A stretch of DNA of 64,000 bases from Coniferiporia sulphurascens (GCA_002794785.1 NBBA01000001.1:186001-250000), one strand, 5' to 3'. Shown: positions 23,738-34,499, counted from the first letter of the stretch. Numbers and translations are program-made. The notes: generated by a model from the sequence alone, not told the origin.

Positions 23738-23748
23738 GGTTATGAGCC
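23738..23748 (+). promoter_or_regulatory. Primer-binding site, complementary to initiator tRNA-Met anticodon arm
   Basis: GGTTATGAGCC starts at the first base after the 5' LTR. Its complement GGCTCATAACC equals the anticodon loop (CAT) and part of the stem of eukaryotic initiator tRNA-Met. Drosophila copia is primed by a 5' half of this tRNA, so a half-tRNA primer is inferred here too. Confidence 0.7.
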
Positions 23749-23807
23749 TTGACTCTACAAACTAACGAAACGATTAACAAAATTATACATCCTCACATAA
23801 CGAAATT

Positions 23808-26800
23808 ATGTCTGACGGACAGAAACCAAACACTCGTGAGCAAACACGTTTGCAAAAATTATCAGGATTACGAATAATAGCTAACGAACTAAAAATAACG
23901 TATACACAGTCATCAACGATCGAAGAACTCGAAGAAAAAATTCAAAAAGCTAAAGATAGCAAAAGGTTAGTCGACCTAATACTTCAATGTAATCTAAGAC
24001 AAATACCAATTAACGGAACGGAACAACAAATACAAGACCGAATAAACAGGTATGATAATTCTACCAAAGATGAAAAATCAAAAATAAGAACTGATTATAA
24101 ACTGGAACTAACGAATCACGCTAAAGATTTAGGAATATCAGATCAAGGAAAATCATCCGAAATCAGATATCGAATAAGTACGTATTTGGGCATATCAGAT
24201 CCAAATGAAAAAGCTCAATTTAAAATTGATAATCCTTATATTAAGCCAGAAGAAGAAAGCGATAAGAAAGAAGACAACGATAAAAAAGAAGATAACGAAG
24301 AAGAAAACTCCGAAGAATCCAAAAATAACCCATCACGTGAGCCATCAGAACCATCTGACCCTGACGATTCAGACGCTAACGATACCGAGGAAGATGAACC
24401 GAGTATGGCAACTAAACTCGCGGAACTCCAGAAATTCTTCGACGGAATTGAGAAACTCGACGGGCACAGAAACTACAAACTCTGGAACTACAGAGTCCGA
24501 AGCGCAATCGAGAGTGCAGGTTACGGTAACCTGCTCACTAACTCCCCAGGAACTGGAGAGGCTGGTATATCAAGCGCTTTATATAATGGCATTATGCGCA
24601 CTATGCCCGACAAAATATTGGCTTATTATCTTAATTTCAACAAAGATATTCCAGCGCTACTCAAAGCGCTTGACGGACGATATAACGTCCAGACAACAAT
24701 TACAAAGGGCTTTAACGAGGCTGCCCTTTTTGATATCAGAGGTCATGTCAGCCATTTCGATGGAACGCTCGATAACCTCAGCAATAAATACGAGGAACTC
24801 ATAGCCCAAGGGGTAAAAGTTTCAGAGTCGACATACATATCGGCTATTACGAGGGCAACGCCCGAACAATATCAATACGTACTCACACAGAGTGAGTTAT
24901 ATATTAAAACGATTAACGAAACAAATCCGGACAAAGATGAAATTGAACTAACCCCTCAATTTTTACTAACGGCACTGAGAAACACCTTTGAGGGGTGGCG
25001 AAAAAATCATCAGAGGACAGGAGTGGCGGCTAACCACCTGCCCAAGGACGAGCGGAACCACCCCTATTTTAGGGGCCGCGGACGCGGTAACAGCCGCGGT
25101 GTACAACCACGAGGTCGCGGCTATAGAGGCCGAGGAGGATACATGCGAGGACGAGGTCGAGGGGGATATTCCCCTAACCAACAATCACACGTTATTAAGT
25201 GCTACAATTGTAACAAACTAGGGCACTTTAGTCGAGATTGCTGGGCGCCAAAAACGGAATGGACGAAGGCAGCCCAGAAGAAAAAAGAGGACGCGAACGA
25301 CGACAAAGGAAAAGGGAAGGAAACGGGTGCGTCAGCGGCACCGACAACGACTGGGGCAAGTGCGGCCCAGGCTAAACATACCGCAGCATCAGCAGCAGCA
25401 ACAAACGTCGCAACAAGCTCTCGAATCGAATTAAGCGCCGTAATCGGCCAAGGAGAAATTGGCGCATTCATAACCGAAGTCGACGACAACGATTTCAACA
25501 TGGGAGAATTCCCAATTTATTCGTATAACGATTTTCTTGACAAGATCGGAAATTACGATAGCGCCATGGAAGACGTGGATGATAATAATTTAAACGTAAG
25601 CATTAACGCTATAACAACTGAAAAATTTGCTAACAATATTTATTCCTCAATGGATATAATTGATACTGGTGCAACGATACATCTAACACCGTATCTAAAT
25701 CGATTACGAAATACATATAAAACCGACGCAATAACAATAACGGCCGCAAACAAAACAACGTTTATGGCAAACATAGTAGGGGATCTTAAGCTTTACATCC
25801 CCAACGGACACTCGGTAAGTGTCATAATATTATCAAACGTATACTATAATCCTAAAATGAATATGACATTAGTCTCTCAAGGACTTCTATGTCAAGACGG
25901 CTACGAATTTATTTATAAAACAAATGAATGTATAATAAAGTATCCTAATGGATCTTTATGCGGAAAAATTAAAAACACAAATGGATTGTATAGTATATTT
26001 AACAATGATGTACAAGCGGCTACAAAAAATGTAACATTATTTGAACTTCACAAAAAACTCGGGCATATAAGTTATGCTTACATAAAAAGATTATTAAAAG
26101 AAGATCAAATTACAAATCAAAAAATATCAAATTACGACGAAACTCAATGCACAATATGCATAGAAGCAAATATTAAAAGAATGCAAATTCCAAAATTACG
26201 TATCTCAAAATTAGCCGAAAAATTCGGCGATCATATACATATGGACATATGGGGTCCAGCATCCACACATGCTATAGGAGGATATAAATATCTTCTAACA
26301 CTTGTAGATGATGCTACAAGATGGATAAAAATGATTTTATTAAAAACAAAAGACGAAGGTTTGAATGCTTATACGACATGGGCTACTATGCTCAATACAC
26401 AATTTAATATAAAAATAAAAATATTACAAAGCGATAACGACACAGTGTTTTTAAGCAAACAATTCACTGAATATTTAAAAAAAAATGGAACAATACGAAA
26501 GCTGACTGTTCACGATACGCCACAACAAAATGGAGTAGCAGAACGATCACATCAAACAATTCTAAATAATACACGAGTAAATCTGCTACAAGCAAAATTA
26601 CCACCCAGTTTATGGGGAGAAGCTGTAAAATACAGTACTTACGTTTACAATAGAACGCCAAAGAGCGCTATTGAATTTAAAACACCATATTCAAAACGAT
26701 ATAACGAAAATTACAATATAGACGATTTAAAAGAATTTGGCCAATATTGCATAATAAAACAAGAAGACGTAAATAAATTACAACCAAAAGGAATATATGC

Positions 26801-28658
26801 ACAATGGTTAGGATTCGACGAAGAAAGTAAAGGTCATAGAACCTATCACAACAGAAAAATCACAGTCGAACGAAATTTACAATTTTTAGATTCTCCACCA
26901 TCTAAAATTGAAGGGGAGAATATAACAGAAAAACAAAACGAGCAAATAAAAGAATTATCAAATGAAAGACCAATAAGAAATATTAAACCAACAAAACGAT
27001 CATTAGGTCTAAACTTTGATGAACAAAATACAGTCGCCTATCTTACGGAATTCAATCAATTCAATACGGAATTAATAGGCGATCCGAATTCATATCAACA
27101 AGCGATCAATAGAATTGACGCAAATCAGTGGATCACGGCAATGAAAGAAGAAATAAAAACGTTAATCGAAAGATCTACATGGAAAATCATTGATCCACCA
27201 AAAGAAGCAAATATAATCGGAACAAGATTTGTTTACAAAACAAAAAGATTAGCAAATGGAGAAATTGAACGTTATAAAGCAAGATTAGTAGTTCAAGGAT
27301 TTGCCCAGAAAGAAGGCATAGACTACTATTCAAACGACACATTCGCTCCAGTAGCACGATTAGCTACAGTAAGAACAATATTAAGTTGGAGCGCAACAAA
27401 TAATTACGAAATTCACCAAATCGATATTAAATCAGCTTACTTATATGGTGAATTAAATAAAGACGAAAACATATACATAAAACCACCACCAGGTAATCTA
27501 ATTAAAATAAAACCTGGACAAGTTTTAAAATTAAATAAAGCTTTATACGGATTAAAACAAGCAGGCAGACGATGGTATAAAAAATTATCTGAAATATTAA
27601 TCGGAATCGGACTAACAAGAGCAGTCCAAGATAACGCAGTATTCTTAAGAAAAGATAAAGGAAAAACAATCCTTATACTTTTCATACATGTTGACGATAT
27701 AACGATATGCGGCTTAAACTTAATAATAATAAAAGCCTTTAAAAACGAAATAGAAAAACATGTAAAATTTACTGACGGAAACGATATACATTGGTTACTC
27801 GGTATTGAAATTGAAAGAAACCGAGATGAAAGAATCATAAAATTAAGACAAAAACATTATATTGATAATATAATAGAAAAATACAAATTAAAAGACGCTG
27901 CAACAGTACGAACACCAATGACACCCGGTCAAGTGTTAAAATCACTAGAAAATCCAACTAATGAAGAATTAAACTTCATGAACCAAATACCATATATGAA
28001 CATGGTTGGAGCGTTACGATATGCAGCAGATTGTACGAGACCTGATATATCATTCGCAACAGGTCAATTTGCTAGGCATTTAAATAAACCTAGTATTGAA
28101 CATTACAATGCAGTAAAACACTGTTTTAAATATTTAAAAGGAACGAACGATTATTGGTTAATACTCGGAGGAAAAGAACCAATCGAGTTAATCGGATACA
28201 CTGACGCTGACGGAATGACACAAGAAGGACACAAAGCTATATCAGGATATATATTTCAAATAGGAAACGCAACGACATCCTGGTCAAGTAAAAAACAAGA
28301 ATTAGTGTCACTATCAGTATGTGAAGCGGAATTACAAGCTTTAACTCATGGAGTAAAAGAAGCTATATGGCTAAGAAGACTGGTTGAAGAGGTACTGCAG
28401 ACCTTGGATACACCTACGAAAATATTATGTGATAATCAAGCAGCCATAACAATAGTAAACTCAACAGAACAAAAATATACGCAAAGAACGAAACATATTG
28501 ACATAAGAAAAGATTTCTTACGAGATTATATTGAAAATGAAACCATATCAGTTTCATATATTCCAACTGGACAGCAAAAAGCTGATATTATGACGAAAGC
28601 GCTAACGATAGAATTAATCAAACGTTTTACAAGTCTACTCCGCCTAGTAAAAGTTTGA
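23808..28658 (+). CDS. Copia Gag-Pol polyprotein (1616 aa)
   Basis: One frame encodes all parts. Gag: a charged N-terminus (1-200), then a UBN2-like region (about 210-400), an RG-rich stretch and a CCHC knuckle CYNCNKLGHFSRDC (about 465-478). Protease: MDIIDTGATIHLTP (about 617-630). Integrase: zinc part LHKKLGHISYAYIKR and CTICIEA, then the core DIWGPAST, LQSDNDTVF and QNGVAERSHQTI with D, D and E. Reverse transcriptase: KARLVVQGFAQKEGIDY, QIDIKSAYLYGEL, LNKALYGLKQAGRRWYK and FIHVDDITICG (HVDD where YVDD is usual). RNase H: GYTDADG, SLSVCEAELQAL, LCDNQAAI and RTKHIDIR. The start is the first ATG after the primer site. No frameshift between gag and pol is needed. Confidence 0.97.
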   Translation: MSDGQKPNTREQTRLQKLSGLRIIANELKITYTQSSTIEELEEKIQKAKDSKRLVDLILQCNLRQIPINGTEQQIQDRINRYDNSTKDEKSKIRTDYKLELTNHAKDLGISDQGKSSEIRYRISTYLGISDPNEKAQFKIDNPYIKPEEESDKKEDNDKKEDNEEENSEESKNNPSREPSEPSDPDDSDANDTEEDEPSMATKLAELQKFFDGIEKLDGHRNYKLWNYRVRSAIESAGYGNLLTNSPGTGEAGISSALYNGIMRTMPDKILAYYLNFNKDIPALLKALDGRYNVQTTITKGFNEAALFDIRGHVSHFDGTLDNLSNKYEELIAQGVKVSESTYISAITRATPEQYQYVLTQSELYIKTINETNPDKDEIELTPQFLLTALRNTFEGWRKNHQRTGVAANHLPKDERNHPYFRGRGRGNSRGVQPRGRGYRGRGGYMRGRGRGGYSPNQQSHVIKCYNCNKLGHFSRDCWAPKTEWTKAAQKKKEDANDDKGKGKETGASAAPTTTGASAAQAKHTAASAAATNVATSSRIELSAVIGQGEIGAFITEVDDNDFNMGEFPIYSYNDFLDKIGNYDSAMEDVDDNNLNVSINAITTEKFANNIYSSMDIIDTGATIHLTPYLNRLRNTYKTDAITITAANKTTFMANIVGDLKLYIPNGHSVSVIILSNVYYNPKMNMTLVSQGLLCQDGYEFIYKTNECIIKYPNGSLCGKIKNTNGLYSIFNNDVQAATKNVTLFELHKKLGHISYAYIKRLLKEDQITNQKISNYDETQCTICIEANIKRMQIPKLRISKLAEKFGDHIHMDIWGPASTHAIGGYKYLLTLVDDATRWIKMILLKTKDEGLNAYTTWATMLNTQFNIKIKILQSDNDTVFLSKQFTEYLKKNGTIRKLTVHDTPQQNGVAERSHQTILNNTRVNLLQAKLPPSLWGEAVKYSTYVYNRTPKSAIEFKTPYSKRYNENYNIDDLKEFGQYCIIKQEDVNKLQPKGIYAQWLGFDEESKGHRTYHNRKITVERNLQFLDSPPSKIEGENITEKQNEQIKELSNERPIRNIKPTKRSLGLNFDEQNTVAYLTEFNQFNTELIGDPNSYQQAINRIDANQWITAMKEEIKTLIERSTWKIIDPPKEANIIGTRFVYKTKRLANGEIERYKARLVVQGFAQKEGIDYYSNDTFAPVARLATVRTILSWSATNNYEIHQIDIKSAYLYGELNKDENIYIKPPPGNLIKIKPGQVLKLNKALYGLKQAGRRWYKKLSEILIGIGLTRAVQDNAVFLRKDKGKTILILFIHVDDITICGLNLIIIKAFKNEIEKHVKFTDGNDIHWLLGIEIERNRDERIIKLRQKHYIDNIIEKYKLKDAATVRTPMTPGQVLKSLENPTNEELNFMNQIPYMNMVGALRYAADCTRPDISFATGQFARHLNKPSIEHYNAVKHCFKYLKGTNDYWLILGGKEPIELIGYTDADGMTQEGHKAISGYIFQIGNATTSWSSKKQELVSLSVCEAELQALTHGVKEAIWLRRLVEEVLQTLDTPTKILCDNQAAITIVNSTEQKYTQRTKHIDIRKDFLRDYIENETISVSYIPTGQQKADIMTKALTIELIKRFTSLLRLVKV

Positions 28659-28665
28659 AGGGGAG
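28657..28665 (+). promoter_or_regulatory. Polypurine tract of the copia element
   Basis: GAAGGGGAG directly abuts the 3' LTR and overlaps the Gag-Pol stop codon region, as expected for the plus-strand primer. Confidence 0.8.
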
Positions 28666-28920
28666 TATTAAATAAATATAACGAACGGTATAAATATAGT
28701 ACGTGGTCATATGAACAACCACCTTACTAAGTGAACGATAACGCAACGATAACGCCATACGATAGGAGCTAGTTAGTTATAGTAGTACTAGCCCACGGAA
28801 CGTGTATATAAGGGGAGCTGGTCTCGCCCTAGAAATACATCGGTTTACGCTGATAACCCACCTTGCCTGAGTCTCACCACTGCACCTCATCGTCTACCAC
28901 AACGTGCGTAGATTTTAAGA
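28666..28920 (+). repeat. Copia 3' LTR
   Basis: Same 255-bp sequence as the 5' LTR with no difference noticed. It is followed by the duplicated GTGAA. Confidence 0.95.
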
Positions 28921-28968
28921 GTGAAGAAGGAAGCTGATGTCAGAAGTCTGCATGTCTCTTTATCAAAT

Positions 28969-30329
28969 CACTTTAATCACACATGATCCAAAAGCAACTC
29001 TGCCTCTCCCAATGAGCAGTAGGTCTAAGCCCTGGACCCAGTCTCTAACTTGGCGCAGATATACTTGGTGGCGAAGCTCAACTGACAGCTAGCCTAAGTT
29101 CCCTTTGATAATTTCTGAAAAGTGTGTGATCCCATATCTTCGCAAGTACTTCTGTACCTCGCAAACAATGAAGCACAGCCTTGGTCCTGTACCAAAGGAG
29201 ACAAGACAAAAACAAGGGTGAGGCGGGAGGAAGATGGTCCATGGAAGACTTTTATGCACCGCACCTCATTTGAGTATGTGCCGCTCATCAGGTGGGTGAC
29301 AGTCCGCATTGTGTGCACCATGCCAACTTTTTCTGTAGGCACACATAAATTCCAGAAGAAAGAAGAAACAGTGTGGGATGCTCACTTCACTCATGTTCCC
29401 AACACTTGCCGTCTAACCTCACCCTTGTTTCACAAGGTGTAATATGTTCGGCCAGCATGCCCTCCCCCATCTTCACGCAGTCAATATTCATGCATGCATG
29501 CCAGAGGCCACACCTTCATCGTCTTTGTTGATGTCTTCACCCAACTCCGGCGTGGGTGGAAAAGTGTATTTGGTTCACGTTTTCAAGCCTGGTGGTGTGC
29601 ATACTAGTAGATTCCTTTAAATCAAGAGAATGGGTGGGCTAGACTGGAGTGATTAGTTGCGTACACACGCAATGTTGAAGAGACGACAAGGGAAGCTCAA
29701 GCCATATTTGACATGACACACAACTGGCTCGAACCGGAGATTGCCGAGTGTGCAACACCAAGAAAAAAATTACCTTACTGCATTCTGCCACATGTAGATT
29801 ATTTTATTTGGTTTATGGACATGCCTTCATGTAAACCAGCGTGGAGCATTTGTACCTCGGAGCTTGTACAGAAACCGCTGTGTGGAGACAGCTCTCCAGC
29901 TCATAGTGCTAAAAAAAACTTCATGGATGGCAAGAGACAGAGGAAAATGCAAGAGCAACAAAGTCTAGACGAGAATAACGTAAGGCTAGTTATATACGAT
30001 GCACCTAAATGCGTGCGGGTTTATGCGTGCAAATAGATGCAGGAGTCATTCAGTACTGCGTGATAAGAAGTAAGAGAGTAAGTGCATGGGACAGTCGAGA
30101 TCAAGCACGAGAGCGGGCGGTAAATGCAAGCAGGAGCGGGCGTCTTCGGGAGGCTATTTCATAACCACTCAGTCATCACGTTTTCGATGTGATGTGCCAA
30201 CACAGGTGGTCAATGGTCAGTGAGGTGCTTGGTGATCGTAAAGTGTATGGTCAAGGAGTGGAGGGTGTTTAATAGCAAACACAGAGTGTAGGGATAGGAA
30301 GAAGAAAGGAAGAGGTGTCAAGGCAAATT
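28969..30329. other. Inter-module spacer, partly shared with other modules
   Basis: No clear gene. A segment near 29505-29600 (ending in CACGTTTTCAAG) resembles 34925-35015 and 39850-39930, which lie in the same position between a PL14 relic and a DUF6533 copy. The remainder is unique within the window. Confidence 0.4.
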
Positions 30330-31430
30330 TGGACCAAATGATGGTGCCGGAGGCGTCAGTGGACCACGTCTTCTGATCCTTTGGCGAGGCCCAGTCGCTA
30401 GTGTTTTCTGGCCGAGCGCCAGGAAAACGAACAGGGTCAGAGAAGAGTACAACGACATACCGTCAAGAACATCTGGAAATGCATGTCCTGCCTGAGCAGC
30501 CGATGCTTCTGAGCCATCTCCACCGACTGTAAAGGTTGTTAACAAAAAGTGGAAAAACAATGAAGACAGGCATGTGCAAGCGCCAAAGAGGCTTTATCGG
30601 ACTCGAAATCGTCTTCAAGCATGACAGAATACCTATATATGACCTCGTTTGAACCATTGTCGATTGCAGCTTTATGTTACAATTTTCCTTTACTTTCCCC
30701 CTATTGCGCTGACTCACTTCCTCTTCGTCATCATCAGTCAGCGCAACTCCCCCATTTCTCTGCCTTACTCATCCCTATTCACCTTGCGCCATAAGACGCC
30801 ATGATGACGCCTTATTGCACCACCATGACATGCTTTGCTTACTGATCACCGTACTTGTATTACCAAGGCCTTCCTTGCATTTCCATGACCTTCCATAGTC
30901 TGGCAAACATACCTAACCAAGTCACTACAGTAGCAAACACATAGAGTAGCATATAAGCATGTAACTTCAGTAGCACAAGCCCTAAGCTTGTGCTCTTTGT
31001 TCATACAAGCCCATTAACTGCTACCACCAGTCTACTGTGTGCCACTTGGCCATTAGTCACTTCATTGTAACCTGACTCGTTCTAGAAGCCCACCACATCC
31101 ATATCGTCGATCAGGAAGCCCCGCCGATGATCACCCTCGACTTACGACATCTAGGAAGCCCTGTTGCTGTACCATCAGTTCTGACGATCAGGAAGCCCCG
31201 ACATCGATCACCGCGTAACCATTGAGCTTAACACTTTACATATGTTTGAGCCACATATAAGCCAAATCCGCTGGGCGGGATATTGCTGGGCTCCATGAAG
31301 CAATGGGGCAGATGGCCTCCAAGGTGGTCTTGCATTGAAGTGACGGCGTTTCCGGTCATGTCACCCTGTGTCCTGAGGCGGCTGACATCGTCCCACTCAA
31401 CATGTGCAGCGCGGCTCTTTATCATTCCTG
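30330..31430 (-). pseudogene. PL14-type polysaccharide lyase relic 3, split by an LTR
   Basis: The exon-3 equivalent is at about 30335-30405, exon-2 start at about 30470-30530, and exon-1 parts at about 30600-30674 and 31234-31430. Most of exon 2 is deleted. The S-family solo LTR 30675-31233 is inserted in exon 1, between the AFKSAIDNG region and the SWNPSNTPLGGFGMYV region. It lies upstream of DUF6533 copy E. Confidence 0.75.
30675..31233 (-). mobile_element. S-family solo LTR, 559 bp
   Basis: On minus it begins TGTTAAGCTCAATGG and ends AAATTGTAACA. The 5-bp duplication CTTTA flanks it (30670-30674 and 31234-31238). No internal retroelement genes remain, so it is a solo LTR left after recombination. 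It carries the AGCACAAGC/GCTTGTGCT hairpin. Confidence 0.92.
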
Positions 31431-31525
31431 TCGGTGGCAATGAATGAGTATGGAAGGATGCGGGCCATAAGTCCAATGCTGCATGTGACAGGGAAAATGT
31501 GGAGCCGAATAATGGCGGGAGAAAA

Positions 31526-31781
31526 TCTTAAAATCTACGCACATTGTGGTAGACGATGAGGTGCAGTGGTGAAGTTAGGGCAAGGTGAGTTATCAGCGTA
31601 AACCGATGTATTTCTAGGGCGAGACCAGCTCCCCTTATATACACATTCCGTGAGCTAGTACTACTATAACTGTCTAGCTCCTATATCGTATTGCGTTATC
31701 ATTGCGTTATCGTTTACTTAGTAAGATGGTTGTTCATATGACCATCCGTTATTTATATTGTTTCATTATATTTATTTAATA
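31526..31781 (-). mobile_element. Solo LTR of the copia family
   Basis: The complement of this 256-bp block matches the copia LTR at 23483-23737 from TATTAAATAAATATAA to GATTTTAAGA, with scattered substitutions. GAAAA flanks it on both sides (31521-31525, 31782-31786). It is older than the full element, to judge by the differences. Confidence 0.92.
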
Positions 31782-32441
31782 GAAAACATAGTCTGATCTG
31801 CGATGTCTAATTCCCAACCCTCTTTATGACTTCCCTATATACAATCCCGGGCCTGAACAATTGCTAACTTGGGTAAAATGATCCCATCAACTTGGTCAGT
31901 GGGAGCCACTTATTACGTAATGCTTATAATGAACTTAAAGATCAAACAGGGTCACTACAATCATTTCCTCTCTCGAACCTCGAGCAGATTGTGCCCATGG
32001 CCAGAATTCCATGCATGTCTAGAGTACACGGATCTAACAGCACAAGGATACAGCGGATTCCCGGATGGTGTCGAGTTCGGGAAATCAGCCAGGATGTTCA
32101 TTCAGGAAATTGAGTGAATCCTTTAATATGAACCTTGGATGTGCACACTCAACGCCACGCAAAGGCACTGCTAATAAATTCAGAAAATGCAAGCATGAAG
32201 GCGCAATTTTAAATAAATATTTTAACGCATTTAAGAGCGAGTCCTACGAACAATCAAAAATGTCACCAATCGAAAGAAAAGAGTGGAAAGACCCAAGAAG
32301 GACCGGAATTGAAATACATAGTATAAATAAAAACAAACAGTCGAAATGCCTATTAATTATCTATGGTGCGATGAGCCCTATGCATGCAGTATATTAGACT
32401 GCAGGAAGTCTAACGACACGTTTACAATCCTACACATGGAA
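31782..32441. other. No gene recognised
   Basis: Between the solo copia LTR and DUF6533 copy F. Overlapping plus frames near 31870-32400 have no recognisable motif. Confidence 0.35.
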
Positions 32442-34086
32442 CTAGTAAACGAACTGTACGTCGTTTACACTCTGAGCCCTATAGCTTATACCTCCATTGG
32501 CGCCTCTTTCTGCAGCCTCATTCAGGTGTACCGGTATCCGACAGCCTACTATGCAGGGTAAGGTAGTACTCGATAGAAAATCTTGCGCGATATCAAACGC
32601 TGCGTTGGAGGAGATATCTTGATCTACCCAGTAAAAGGTGATGTGGGCTACACCGCATATCATTACGCTGAAAATAATGTTAGTTCAGCCGAAACGAAGG
32701 AAACGTAAAATAATTACATACATAACAAAATAAAATGCTTGATCGAGAATGAGTACTTTGACGAGGGTGAATCCCTTAAATCCGGCTGATTCCCGCCAAA
32801 AGGAAGCAGCTTTGAAGAGAGCCAAAACAAGCAGGATAAGCTCAAATACAAGCGGGGCCGTCCTGTAATGGCGTAAGCATGAAATCATTGCGTAGCTTCG
32901 TGTACGGACCAGTAGAGTCTCATAAAAAGCAGAAATCAGATTTTCACCGGTGCAAAAGACATACCCTTCTGTGGCTACTACAGCTACTGTTTCGCTATCA
33001 GTACAAGAGTTCATAGGCTGAAATTGTGTACTCTTCGCTTACTAATCAGTGTTTTAGTCATTCTGATCAGAATTCCTAGCATGAGGAAGAATTCTACAGC
33101 GAACAACGCTTTGAGGCATACGGCCAACGTCCTGTCTATCAAAAATCAAAAGCGATCACGGAGCTTCTACGACATCTTTAAGGTAAAGTTAAATACCTCC
33201 AGGCCATAATGCGAGGACCCTCATTAGGAGGATATCTGTGATAAAAGCATCGGAATAGTAGGAGAAGAGATAGAAAGGACATTCTTACAATCGATTAGAG
33301 CGATGGTCATCCAGTCTGAGCTCAATATCGCCGTCAACTTTTCTTTCATTACGAAAGAATAAGACTAAGCTTCACCTCCTAAGTTCGTTGTCCATGTAGA
33401 AAAATTGCCTGCGCGCTCATTAACCCAAACTACGTGGGAAGAAAATCATCCTTACATCTAGGAGGTGGCAGATCTTTAGACAGTAAGAGACATCCGATTC
33501 CATGCGGTACTTACAGGTTTATGGTCGTGTGGTTCAAATACACTGGGTTCATTTCAATTAGAACAATCACCGTGCCAACATGACTTAGTCAACCAAGCTC
33601 ACACATTATACTCGTCAATACAGAGGCAATTCCTATGTACCGATTCTATTGATCTGTCAGTTATCCGTGTTTTTGGGGGCGGCAGACGTGGTGTTTACTC
33701 ACGAGAAAGTAGGCTATACTGGCGGTCTTGCGGGGGAAGCTCTTTGTGAAACCCGGATTATGGTATGGTTAGCCGCCGGACGAAGCAGTACTGGTAAGAT
33801 TCACCCAAAAGTAATTAACCTGAGTCACAAAGGAAGATATGGTCAGTGAAGGAGAAAGTGAATATTGGGGATTCAGTACCGTGATATACCTCTTTGTCAA
33901 ATGTGGTAACTGCAGAAAACAATTTAAGGGGTTTTAGCGATTAAATTCGTTGTAGACTCAACTTGTGTCGTAGCAAAGAGCAGTGGCGATTGCAACTTGG
34001 ACATATGTGAATTCAGTATTGCCAGAAATCCAGGACGGAATTTCACTGGGATCAATAGTCTCCACGTCAGACCGACTTGAAAGCAT
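32442..34086 (-). CDS. DUF6533-type membrane protein, copy F (multi-exon, possibly frameshifted)
   Basis: Starts at 34086 (MLSSRSDVETIDPSE, then YVQVAIATALCYDT). Later exons give NRYIGIASVLTS, ERAGNFSTWTTNLGG, RTLAVCLKALFAVEF, TEGYVFCTGEN, FELILLVLALFKAASFWRES, and the last exon with LPCIVGCRIPVHLNEAAERG. The exon that elsewhere ends FETLYW here reads YETLLV because two bases are missing (near 32910), which would shift the frame unless splicing differs. A TATATAA box lies at about 34195 upstream. It may be a recent pseudogene. Confidence 0.55.
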
Positions 34087-34499
34087 TGTGAGTAGCGTTG
34101 CGGTCCGGTGTACGCGCAATGTTCGAGTTATGAATAGCAAGTCCAGATGGGTGGTGTTAGTTCTCTCCGGAAAGGACTGGAACCAGGGTCGAGTTTATAT
34201 AGGAAAGGAGGGAGACCAATAAAGCTTCATTCTTTCCTACCATGGTAAAGCGTCCGTAAGGTCCTATCATTGAGATATAAAATTAAGGCCTATGATTTAA
34301 CGCGCTATCAGCTAGAGGTGAGATACCGCAACTGTGTTGCATTTCATCTCCAGTCAAATAACATTTCAAGCTTTATCTTTGCCGTATGCGTCTGGTTGAC
34401 CAGTATAACCTCATCAATTCCAACTTTGAGCAGCCACCAGGCATGCCACTACAACCCCGCTGTGCTATCAATCTAGGACATAGGGAAAGATTTCAGGAA

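Larger units (their letters stand above)
23483..28920 (+). mobile_element. Complete Ty1/copia LTR retrotransposon
   Basis: LTRs at 23483-23737 and 28666-28920 are both 255 bp and identical on reading. The duplication GTGAA lies at 23478-23482 and 28921-28925. A primer site follows the 5' LTR, a purine tract precedes the 3' LTR, and a single Gag-Pol ORF lies between them. The host site is an intron of DUF6533 copy E. Identical LTRs and an intact ORF mean the insertion is recent. Coding sequence is much richer in A/T than the neighbouring host genes. Confidence 0.97.
20014..28968 (-). pseudogene. DUF6533-type gene, copy E, split by nested insertions
   Basis: Three blocks of one gene on minus. 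The 3' exons lie at 20014-21116: ILLMRVLMLWSGG, DKKLAMYLKALFAVESIFML, FQLILLLLALYKATSFWRES, and a last exon with FPCIVGCRLMVHLIEAAEMG. The middle block at 23158-23482 holds the NRYIGIVS exon and the SPRKT region. A 43-bp piece at 28926-28968 has the 20-nt exon-2 core. Between block 1 and 2 sits an LTR with a CTAGG duplication that itself contains an X element; between block 2 and 3 sits the copia element with a GTGAA duplication. Exon 1 was not found beyond 28968. The exon-7 region also appears frameshifted, so the gene may have been decaying before the insertions. Confidence 0.85.

Noticed and set aside
24205..24804. 199-codon frame inside the copia gag, lysine-rich
   Set aside because: It is the +1 shadow of the intact Gag-Pol frame in an A-rich region. 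The real frame carries all motifs.
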